This document shows, one piece after another, positions 57,350 to 64,000 of a DNA stretch of 64,000 nt; the first letter of the stretch is position 1; each line of letters opens with the position of its first letter. The translations under genes were made by a program, and so were the position numbers. Under the pieces are notes generated by a model that saw nothing but the letters and a program-made list of their open reading frames with translations, was not told where the DNA came from and searched no databases. The DNA is from Kineosporiaceae bacterium SCSIO 59966. Lineage in GTDB: Bacteria > Actinomycetota > Actinomycetes > Actinomycetales > SCSIO-59966. Location: positions 1,984,001 through 2,048,000 of the forward strand of contig CP052876.1 of the NCBI GenBank assembly GCA_020881835.1, read 5' to 3'.

Positions 57350-57514
57350 CCCGCTCGCGAGACGTCCACACGGCGTCCCGCGACGTCCCCGGCACGTCCG
57401 TCCAACGGCCTGCCGGCGTGACGGCGTCGCCCCGCCCGGGGCGGGGCCGTCCGTCGTCTACCAGGAGCCGGTCGTCTACCAGCAGCCGGCTGCCGGCCAC
57501 CCGGCGACGGTGCC

Positions 57515-58525
57515 TCAGCCGCGGGCGGCGGCGACCGCGATGACGGCCTTCTCCGCCGCGTAGACCGGGTCCCGGCCACCGCCCTTGACGGCGACGTCGG
57601 CGTCGGCGAGCGCGTGCAGGGCGGCGGCGAGGCCCTGCGGGGTCCAGCCGCGCAGGTCCCGGCGCGCCCGCTCCACCTGCCAGGGCGCCATGCCCAGCTG
57701 CTTCGCGAGGTCGGCCGGCCGACCCGGTCCGGCCGAGCCCACCTTCACCAGCGTTCGCACCTTGGCCGCCAGGGCGGCGAGCACCGGGATCGGGTCCGTG
57801 CCGGCGTCAAGTGCCTGACGCAGGAGCAGCAGCGCGTGCTCACGCTGGCCGGCGACCACCACGTCGGCGACCTTGAAGCCGGTGACCTCCGCGCGCCCGC
57901 CGTGGTACCGGTCGACGTCGGCGACCTCGATGGCCCGGGTGGGCGGGACGTCGGCAAGGAGCTGTGCGCAGCTGGCCGCCAGCTCGCGCAGGTCGCTGCC
58001 GACGGCGTCCACGAGAGCCCGCACCGCTTGGGAGTCGAACCGGCGGCCGGCGAGCCGCAGCTCGGTGGCAGCGAAGTCCACCCGGTCGGAGGCCTTGAGC
58101 GGGGCGCAGTCGACGACCAGCGCCTGCGGGGTGGCCCGCACCGCCTCGAGGAGCTTGCGTCCCCGCTGCCCGCCGGCGTGGCGCAGCAGCAGCACGACGT
58201 CGTCCTGCAGGTGGTCGAGGTAGGCGACGGCGTCCTCGAGGAAGGCATCGGAGGCCTGCTCGACGCCCACCACGCGGACCAGGCGTGGCTCGCCGAAGAG
58301 GGAGGGGCTCGTCCAGGTGGCGAGCTGGTCCTTCTCGTAGAGGGCGGCGTCGACGTCGACCACCTCGAGGTCGGGCTGGTCGCGGCGGGCGAGCTCGCGG
58401 ACCTGGTCCAGCGCCCGCTCGGCGAGGAACTCCTCGGTCCCGGTGACGAGGACGACCGGCGCGGGAGCGACCTCCCGCCAGCCGACCGTCGTGGCCGCGC
58501 CACCGGTCGTCCGTCGTCCTGCCAC
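57515..58525 (-). CDS. holA: DNA polymerase III delta subunit
   Basis: A 336-residue clamp-loader subunit. The N-terminal domain has VVLVTGTEEFLAERALDQVR and LATWTSPSLFGEPRLVRVVG; the C-terminal domain has LAKQLGMAPWQVERARRDLR and a final DPVYAAEKAVIAVAAARG. The start is the GTG at 58525 (VAGRRTTGGAATTVGWREVA). Its 5' 781 bases lie under the extended comEC frame, out of frame with it. Confidence 0.94.
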   Translation of the reverse strand: MAGRRTTGGAATTVGWREVAPAPVVLVTGTEEFLAERALDQVRELARRDQPDLEVVDVDAALYEKDQLATWTSPSLFGEPRLVRVVGVEQASDAFLEDAVAYLDHLQDDVVLLLRHAGGQRGRKLLEAVRATPQALVVDCAPLKASDRVDFAATELRLAGRRFDSQAVRALVDAVGSDLRELAASCAQLLADVPPTRAIEVADVDRYHGGRAEVTGFKVADVVVAGQREHALLLLRQALDAGTDPIPVLAALAAKVRTLVKVGSAGPGRPADLAKQLGMAPWQVERARRDLRGWTPQGLAAALHALADADVAVKGGGRDPVYAAEKAVIAVAAARG

Positions 58526-60978
58526 GGCGCCAGCCTGCCACGGCCGGCGGACGGCACGGCACCAGCCCGGCCGACTGTCCACAGCCGTCCCTCGGTGCTA
58601 CCGACCGCGACGTCCCCGGACTCGTCGGTGCGCAGGACCAGTGCCCCCGTGGACCGGTACAGGTCCAGTGCCCGCTGCGTGGGGTGCCCGTAGTCGTTGC
58701 CGGCCCCGGCGCTGACCAGCGCGACCCGCGGCGAGAGCGCCCGGGCGAGGTCGTCGTCCTGGGCCGCGGACCCGTGGTGGGGCACGGTGACGACGTCCGG
58801 CCGCGTCCCGGCGGGCAGCGCCCGGTGCAGGCCCTGCTGGGCCGCGGGCTCGACGTCACCGGTCGCCAGCACGGTCCGGTCCTGGACGTCGAGCAGGACG
58901 ACGAGGGACGCGTCGTTGACCCGCGACCCGTCCGACGACCCCTCCCCGGAAGACCCCTCCCCGGACGCCGCGTCACCGGGTGCCGCGTCACCGGGCGGCC
59001 CGGCGGGCCACAGCACCCGCCACCGCACCTGCCCGGCGGTGCCGGCCATCCCGGCGCCGCCGGGCACCGCCGGCACCCCGTGGTTGCCGAGAACGCGCTG
59101 CACCTGGCGGACGCCGTCGGCCGGCTCGGCCAGCGGACTGGTGACGACCTGGCCGACGGACCGCCCGTCCAGCGCGCCGGCCAGGCCGGCCACGTGGTCG
59201 GCGTGGAAGTGGCTCAGGACGACGAGGTCGAGCGAGTCCACGCCCAGGTCCTCGAGGCAGCGGTCGACGGCCGCGGGGTCGGGCCCTGCGTCGACGAGCA
59301 CGGCCGACGACGGGCCGCTGCGGGTGACCAGGGCGCTGCCCTGGCCGACGTCGCAGGCCACGGTCAGCCATCCCGGCGGCGGCCAGGCGGGGCCTCGCAG
59401 CCCACGCAGGGCCCCGGGCAGGACGACGAGCGGGACGGCGACGAGGACGCCGACGAGGACGCCGGCGAGCGCACCTGCCAGGCCACCGACGAGCAGCGGC
59501 CGGGGCAGCCGCAGCACGGCGGCGGCCAGCAGCAGCCCGGCGACGGTGACGACGGCCAGCAGGACCGCCCCTGTGACCCCCGCGGGCCACGGCAGCGTGG
59601 CTCCCGGCAGACCGGCGGCGGCACGGGCGACACCGCCGATCCACCCGGTGGCGACACCGGCGACGCGCGCGACCAGCTCGGCGGCCTGCGGGGACAGCGG
59701 GGCGAGCACCGTCGCCAGGACGCCGAGCACCGTGGCCGGGGCGACCGCCGGGGCGACGAGCAGGTTGGCCGGGACCGACAGCAGCGGCACGTGCGGGGTG
59801 AGCAGGACGACGACCGGTCCGCACACGGCCTGCGCCGACGCCGGGACGGCGACGGCGTGGGCCGCGACGGAGGGCAGGACCCGGCTGAGGGCTGCGGCCA
59901 TCGGCCGGGCGAGCAGCAGCAGCGCACCGGTGGCCAGCACCGACAGCGCGAAGCCGAAGGAGCGGGACAGCCACGGGTCGATGACGCACAGGGCGACGAC
60001 GGCGCCGGACAGCAGCGGCACGCCCCGCCCACGCCGGGCGGCGGCCAGCCCGGCGAGCCCGACGGCACCCATGACCGCGGCCCGCAGGACGCTGGGCTCT
60101 GGGCCGGCCAGGGCGACGAAGCCGGCGAGCGCGCCGCCGGCGAGGGCCAGTCGCAGCCGGCGTCCGGCTCCGGCCGCCGCGGCAGCGAGCAGGACCGCAC
60201 CGCTGACGATGGTCGTGTTCGCCCCGGACACGGCGGTCAGGTGCGACAGCCCGGTGGCCCGCATGTCCTCCTCGAGGTCGGGCGGCAGGGTGCTCGTGTC
60301 CCCGACGACGAGACCGGGCAGCAGTCCTCCGGCGTCCGGAGGCAGCGGCGCCGCCGCGCGGCGCAACCCCTCGCGCAGTGACTCCGCCGCGCGGGCCCAG
60401 GTCGGCGCGGCGCTCACCACCTGGGGTCCGGTGGCGGCCAGGAGCAGGGCCACGACGTCGTCGCCAGGGTCGGCGGGGGCGAGCCGACCGGTTGCGCGCA
60501 CCGTCTCGTGCGGCCTCGGCGACGCCCACGCGGCCGGGCCGATGACGAGCACGGGACTGCGACCGGCGGACCGCTGCCCGCGCCCGTCGACCGCGGTCAC
60601 CAGCAGCCGGACCACGTACCGGGGCGGGTCGTCCGGCCGGGCAGGGTCGGCCCGGACCGGGCGGGGCGCCTCCAGGACGAGCCCGTCGACCGAGACCGCC
60701 GCCCGCTGCTCCACCAGCGCGGGCAGCGGCCCGGCGGTCCGGACGGCGCCGTGGACCAGGACGGAGGAGAGGACGACGACGACCGCGGCGCCGGCGACCA
60801 GCCACCCGCCGGCGCCGCGGGCACGCCACCAGCGGGCGATGACCGCGACGGCGAGACCAGTCCCGCAGGCGGCGAGCAGCACCGGACCGGGGCGGGCACC
60901 GACCGCCCAGCCTGCGGCCGCCCACGCGGACGCCGCGGCCGGCAGCAGGCGCAGGTCCGGCCCGGCGGCACTGGTCAC
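57745..60978 (-). CDS. comEC: ComEC/Rec2 competence channel (frame open far past expected end)
   Basis: An integral membrane protein for DNA uptake. The N-terminal part is hydrophobic. The competence domain has LSHLTAVSGANTTIVSGAVL and DPWLSRSFGFALSVLATGAL. The C-terminal metallo-beta-lactamase domain carries VLSHFHADHVAGLAGALDGR, then VVTVPHHGSAAQDDDLARAL and LRTDESGDVAVGSTEGRLWT. The conserved protein ends about 58560-58530, roughly 805-815 residues. The frame then continues without a stop for about 260 more codons, out of frame through holA, with Arg/Ser/Pro-rich shadow-like composition. I think that tail is not a real domain; see the findings. The GTG start overlaps the comEA stop (GTGA). 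Confidence 0.85.
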   Translation of the reverse strand: MTSAAGPDLRLLPAAASAWAAAGWAVGARPGPVLLAACGTGLAVAVIARWWRARGAGGWLVAGAAVVVVLSSVLVHGAVRTAGPLPALVEQRAAVSVDGLVLEAPRPVRADPARPDDPPRYVVRLLVTAVDGRGQRSAGRSPVLVIGPAAWASPRPHETVRATGRLAPADPGDDVVALLLAATGPQVVSAAPTWARAAESLREGLRRAAAPLPPDAGGLLPGLVVGDTSTLPPDLEEDMRATGLSHLTAVSGANTTIVSGAVLLAAAAAGAGRRLRLALAGGALAGFVALAGPEPSVLRAAVMGAVGLAGLAAARRGRGVPLLSGAVVALCVIDPWLSRSFGFALSVLATGALLLLARPMAAALSRVLPSVAAHAVAVPASAQAVCGPVVVLLTPHVPLLSVPANLLVAPAVAPATVLGVLATVLAPLSPQAAELVARVAGVATGWIGGVARAAAGLPGATLPWPAGVTGAVLLAVVTVAGLLLAAAVLRLPRPLLVGGLAGALAGVLVGVLVAVPLVVLPGALRGLRGPAWPPPGWLTVACDVGQGSALVTRSGPSSAVLVDAGPDPAAVDRCLEDLGVDSLDLVVLSHFHADHVAGLAGALDGRSVGQVVTSPLAEPADGVRQVQRVLGNHGVPAVPGGAGMAGTAGQVRWRVLWPAGPPGDAAPGDAASGEGSSGEGSSDGSRVNDASLVVLLDVQDRTVLATGDVEPAAQQGLHRALPAGTRPDVVTVPHHGSAAQDDDLARALSPRVALVSAGAGNDYGHPTQRALDLYRSTGALVLRTDESGDVAVGSTEGRLWTVGRAGAVPSAGRGRLAPWQDDGRPVARPRRSAGGRSLPRRSSSSPGPRSSSPSGRWTRSASSPAATSPTSRWSTSTPPSTRRTSSPPGRAPPSSASHAWSAWWASSRPPMPSSRTPSPTSTTCRTTSCCCCATPAGSGDASSSRRCGPPRRRWSSTAPRSRPPTGWTSLPPSCGSPAAGSTPKRCGLSWTPSAATCASWRPAAHSSLPTSRPPGPSRSPTSTGTTAGARRSPASRSPTWWSPASVSTRCCSCVRHLTPARTRSRCSPPWRPRCERW

Positions 60979-61994
60979 ACCCGCACGAGCGGTCGGAGCC
61001 GCTCAAGGAGCGTCGGCCCGATACCGGGCACCTCGAGGAGCTCCTCCACCCGGCTGAACCGGCCGTGCTCGGCCCGCCAGTCCAGGATGCGTCCGCTGAG
61101 CACCGGCCCGACGCCGGGCAGGGTGTCGAGCTGCTCGGCGGTGGCCGTGTTGAGGTCGACCGGCTGCTCGGCTCCACCGATGGCGCCGGACCCGCCGGGA
61201 GTACCGCCGTCCCCAGGCCCGCCGGCCGCGGCACCGGGTGCCGGCGGGGGCAGCTCCTCCCCCGGCCGGGGCACGACCACCTGCTCCCCGTCGACGACCA
61301 GACGGGCCAGGTTGACCCGGGTGACGTCGGCATCCTCGGTCAGTCCGCCGGCGGCCTCCACCGCGTCGGCCACCCGGGCCCCGGCGGGCAGGCGGACCAC
61401 ACCAGGTGCGCCGACCTGACCGACGACGTGGACGACGAGCAGGGCCGCGTCCTGCCCACCGGGCCCTCCGGCCGCGGCCCCCCAGGGCGGCGCCGTCCCC
61501 GCCGGGGCCGGACCTGACGGCGGCACCGTGAACGGGTCCGTCGGCGAGGGCGCGGGCGCCGCAGCATCACCCGGTACCGCAGCATCACCGGGCGCAACAG
61601 CCGGTGCCTCATCGCCCCGAGCGGGGACGGTCTGCACCTCGGGGGTGTCCCGCGGCGCCACGACCAGCGCTACGGCGACCACGACGACGACGGCGACGGC
61701 TGCGGTCACGACGGCCACCACCCCGGCGGAGCGCGGCAGCGCCCACCGGGACTCCTGCCAGGCCTGCGGCAGCCGCTCGCGGAGCCGGCCCCGCAGTCCA
61801 GCGGCCGGGCGCAGCCCGGCGACCGGGTCGTCGCGTCCGGGAGCTGAGGCGACATGCGGCGAGGCGACGTCGTCGTCCCCCCACCCAGCGCTGCGCCTGC
61901 CGCGGCGCGGCGGCCCGGCCGGCGGCAGGACACGCACTGCCTCCCGGGAGCCGGCGGCCAGGCGGGCAAGGGGTTCGCGGTCGGCTGGGTGCAC
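60975..61994 (-). CDS. comEA: ComEA-type DNA-binding protein
   Basis: A 339-residue protein with one membrane segment (AGVVAVVTAAVAVVVVVAVA, about residues 89-110), a Pro/Ala-rich linker and an SLBB domain (VVHVVGQVGAPGVVRLPAGA). A C-terminal helix-hairpin-helix pair follows (VDLNTATAEQLDTLPGVGPV and LLEVPGIGPTLLERLRPLV) that binds DNA. The GTG start at 61994 gives a longer cytosolic tail than usual. Coupled to comEC; a competence operon. Confidence 0.92.
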   Translation of the reverse strand: MHPADREPLARLAAGSREAVRVLPPAGPPRRGRRSAGWGDDDVASPHVASAPGRDDPVAGLRPAAGLRGRLRERLPQAWQESRWALPRSAGVVAVVTAAVAVVVVVAVALVVAPRDTPEVQTVPARGDEAPAVAPGDAAVPGDAAAPAPSPTDPFTVPPSGPAPAGTAPPWGAAAGGPGGQDAALLVVHVVGQVGAPGVVRLPAGARVADAVEAAGGLTEDADVTRVNLARLVVDGEQVVVPRPGEELPPPAPGAAAGGPGDGGTPGGSGAIGGAEQPVDLNTATAEQLDTLPGVGPVLSGRILDWRAEHGRFSRVEELLEVPGIGPTLLERLRPLVRV

Positions 61995-62066
61995 GCCGCC
62001 GAGGGTGCGACGAGGCGGGGACGTCCTGCCCTGCCGGCGAGCCGGGCCTGTGGAGACCGCCGCCGA

Positions 62067-62933
62067 TCAGCCGCCTGTGCAGGACAGGTCGGGGGTGGCG
62101 GGCACGACCACGGCGCCCACCATGCCCGGACCGACGTGGGCCCCGATGACCGGTCCGATCTCGCTGCACACCAGCTCGGGGCCCGGGCCGAGCCGGGCCC
62201 GCAGCCGCTCGACGAGGGCGTCGGCCCGCTGCGCCGAGTCCAGGTGGTGCACCGCCACCCGGGCGTCGTGCCCGGCGGCTGCCACGGTGAGGTCCTCGAG
62301 CCGGGCCAGGGCCCGGGTGGCCGTCCGGACCTTCTCCAGCGGGACGATGCGTCCGTCCTCGAGGGTGAGCAGCGGCTTGACGGCGAGCGCCGAGCCGATG
62401 AGGGCCTGCGCGGCGGTGATCCGCCCGCCCCGGCGCAGGTGCTCGAGGGTGTCGACGTAGAAGTACACCCGGACCCCGGCGGTGAGCCGGCGGACGGCGT
62501 CCGCGACCTGGGCGCCGTCCAGGCCGCGCTCGGCGAGCTCGGCGGCGGACACGGCCAGGTAACCGAGCGCCATCCCCAGCGCTCGGGAGTCGACGACGTG
62601 GACCGGCACCGGCGCGTCACGGGCGGCGAGCCCGGCGGCCTCGTAGGTGCCGGACACCGCCGCGGACAGGTGCACCGACACGATCTCGGTGGCCCCCTGG
62701 TGGGCGAGCCGCTCGTACGCGGCCAGCAGCCGCGCCGGCGAGGGCCGCGACGTGGTGACCGGCCGGCGCCGGCGCAGCGCCTCGGCGACGTCGGTGCCGC
62801 CGAGGTCTCCCTCGTCGTAGGAGCGGCCGTCGACGACGACCTGCAGCGGCACGCTGGTCAGGCGGTGCCGGTCCAGGATCTCCTGCGGGAGGTAGGCGGT
62901 CGAGTCGGTGAGGACCCGCACCGCGTTCGCCAT
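62067..62933 (-). CDS. DegV family fatty-acid-binding protein
   Basis: A 288-residue cytosolic DegV protein that binds fatty acids, in some bacteria as part of exogenous fatty-acid kinase systems (FakB). Family motifs: VLTDSTAYLPQEILDRHRLT, GATEIVSVHLSAAVSGTYEA, VVDSRALGMALGYLAVSAAE, FYVDTLEHLRRGGRITAAQA and LEDGRIVPLEKVRTATRALA. No FakA kinase gene is visible nearby, so its partner would be elsewhere. Confidence 0.92.
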   Translation of the reverse strand: MANAVRVLTDSTAYLPQEILDRHRLTSVPLQVVVDGRSYDEGDLGGTDVAEALRRRRPVTTSRPSPARLLAAYERLAHQGATEIVSVHLSAAVSGTYEAAGLAARDAPVPVHVVDSRALGMALGYLAVSAAELAERGLDGAQVADAVRRLTAGVRVYFYVDTLEHLRRGGRITAAQALIGSALAVKPLLTLEDGRIVPLEKVRTATRALARLEDLTVAAAGHDARVAVHHLDSAQRADALVERLRARLGPGPELVCSEIGPVIGAHVGPGMVGAVVVPATPDLSCTGG

Positions 62934-62951
62934 GCCGGGGAGGGTACGACG

Positions 62952-64000
62952 TCAGGCCGGGACGACGTTGACCAGCCGCGGGGCCCGGACGACGACCGTG
63001 CGCACGCCGCGGCCGTCCAGGACCCGCTGGACCGCGTCGCTGGCCAGCGCCCGCTCCCGCAGGTCCTCCTCGCCGGCGTCGGCGGGCACCTCGAGCCGGT
63101 CGCGGACCTTGCCCGCGACCTGCACGACGCAGGTCACGGTCTCCTCCACGAGCAGCCGCTCGTCGGCCTGCGGGAACGGCTCGTAGGCCAGCGTCCGGTC
63201 GTGCCCGAGCCGGGACCACAGCTCCTCGGCCAGGTGCGGCGCGAGCGGCGCCAGCATGAGCACGAGCGGCTCGACCACCTCCCGCGGGGAGCGCCCGGTC
63301 CGGGTGAGGTGGTTGTTCAGCTCGATGAGCTTGGCCACGGCGGTGTTGAACCGCATGCCCTCCATGTCGGCGGTGACCCCGTCGATGGTGCGGGCCAGGA
63401 GCCGCCGGGTCTGCTCGTCGGCCGGCTCCTCGTCAACCCGCAGCTCGCCGGTCTGCTCGTCGACGACGTTGCGCCACACCCGCTGCAGGAACCGCAGCGA
63501 CCCGACGACCGCACGGGTCTCCCACGGCCGGGACACGTCGAGCGGGCCCATCGACATCTCGTACACACGGAAGGTGTCGGCGCCGTACGCCTGGTACATG
63601 TCGTCGGGGGTGACGACGTTCTTCAGGCTCTTGCCCATCTTGCCGTGCTCGCGGGTCACCGGCTCCCCGTGGTAGAGGTACCGGCCGTCCTCGGTCTGCT
63701 CGACGTCGGACGCCGGCACGACCTGGCCGCGGGCGTCGCGGTAGGCGTAGGCCTGGATGTAGCCCTGGTTGAACAGCCGGTAGAACGGCTCGGCGCTGGA
63801 GACGTGGCCGAGGTCGAACAGCACCTTGTGCCAGAACCGGGCGTACAGCAGGTGCAGGACGGCGTGCTCGACGCCGCCCACGTACAGGTCCACCCCTCCG
63901 GGGTGGTCGGGGCGCACCTCCGGGCGCGGGCCCATCCAGTACCGCTCGACCTCCGGGTCGACGAACCGCTCGGTGTTGGCCGGGTCCAGGTAGCGCATCT
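62952..64000 (-). CDS. leuS: Leucyl-tRNA synthetase (N-terminal part beyond window)
   Basis: The C-terminal part of a class I synthetase charging tRNA-Leu; the gene's 5' end runs out of the window. Visible are [20 protein letters not shown], the [20 protein letters not shown] segment of the catalytic domain, the signature loop [15 protein letters not shown] (KMSKS with Gly for the middle Ser) and the anticodon domain ([20 protein letters not shown]). The C-terminal domain ends [14 protein letters not shown]. It lies 18 bases beyond degV. Confidence 0.96.
   Translation of the reverse strand, partial: MRYLDPANTERFVDPEVERYWMGPRPEVRPDHPGGVDLYVGGVEHAVLHLLYARFWHKVLFDLGHVSSAEPFYRLFNQGYIQAYAYRDARGQVVPASDVEQTEDGRYLYHGEPVTREHGKMGKSLKNVVTPDDMYQAYGADTFRVYEMSMGPLDVSRPWETRAVVGSLRFLQRVWRNVVDEQTGELRVDEEPADEQTRRLLARTIDGVTADMEGMRFNTAVAKLIELNNHLTRTGRSPREVVEPLVLMLAPLAPHLAEELWSRLGHDRTLAYEPFPQADERLLVEETVTCVVQVAGKVRDRLEVPADAGEEDLRERALASDAVQRVLDGRGVRTVVVRAPRLVNVVPA

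Noticed and set aside
63610-63660. A mutated KMSKS in leuS
   Set aside because: KMGKS is a known natural variant in actinobacterial leucyl-tRNA synthetases, to my knowledge, so it is not evidence of a broken gene.

Overview
The window is high-GC DNA with actinobacterial synteny, most like the order Micrococcales or a neighbouring group. The evidence is the fasR-fabD-fabH-acpP-fabF block beside aceE, the Nif3 / zinc-ribbon / RNase H block, the leuS-degV-comEA-comEC-holA-rpsT-lepA-hemW-hrcA-dnaJ order, the phoH-ybeY-CBS-era-leuA-recO-uppS-zur-znu-glyS-dusB-dgt-dnaG order, DUF3052, DUF3145 and DUF3097 proteins, and frequent GTG starts with 4-base GTGA or ATGA overlaps. Species cannot be fixed from the sequence. 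Almost everything is chromosomal core.

Layout. 1-3400 is an insertion-sequence pile-up: an IS1380-type element cut by the window edge, a 120-base remnant of a second IS1380-type element, a complete copy of that second element flanked by TTAG, and a scrap of an IS5-type transposase. A Pro/Thr/Ser-rich exported or anchored protein and RNase P RNA follow. 5.2-12.7 kb carries an RNB exoribonuclease, yaaA, a DUF2157 membrane protein, the RNase H / zinc-ribbon / Nif3 operon, tRNA-Val, DUF3052 and YjbQ. 12.8-21.4 kb is central carbon to lipid metabolism: aceE, then a PucR-type FasR regulator and the type II fatty-acid synthase genes. 21.5-24.5 kb holds three conserved small proteins, a structured intergenic region, tRNA-Met and tRNA-Asn. 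24.5-32.8 kb, all minus strand, carries dnaG, a ferredoxin-type reductase, dgt, a DUF218 protein, dusB and glyS. 33.3-36.5 kb is a zinc-uptake operon (znuA-znuC-znuB-zur) with a Zur box. 36.5-46.7 kb, minus strand, holds uppS, recO, a TPR-GGDEF protein, leuA, era, an EamA transporter, a CorC-like protein, ybeY, phoH and a HIT protein, most with 4-base overlaps. 46.8-48.5 kb is an ECF sigma factor with a GerMN/Gmad2 envelope protein. 48.8-64 kb runs dnaJ, hrcA with a CIRCE operator, DUF3097, two DUF4870 proteins, hemW, a GNAT enzyme, lepA, rpsT, holA, comEC, comEA, degV and leuS (cut by the window edge).

The most unusual content is between genes. Four composite repeats (near 5.0-5.2, 11.3-11.6, 24.0-24.4 and 48.5-48.7 kb) share one architecture: one to four copies of a 22-base motif, a 59-base palindromic core, then one or two copies of the motif inverted. 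A solitary motif at 8.6 kb supplies a gene's stop codon. Three of the four composites sit against stable-RNA genes. A second, unrelated 73-74-base palindromic family occurs twice, each time between divergent genes. A predicted four-way-junction RNA with a GNRA loop lies at 23.4 kb, followed by a rare U-tract terminator. Two 19-base palindromes flank the FasR gene and are candidate FasR operators.
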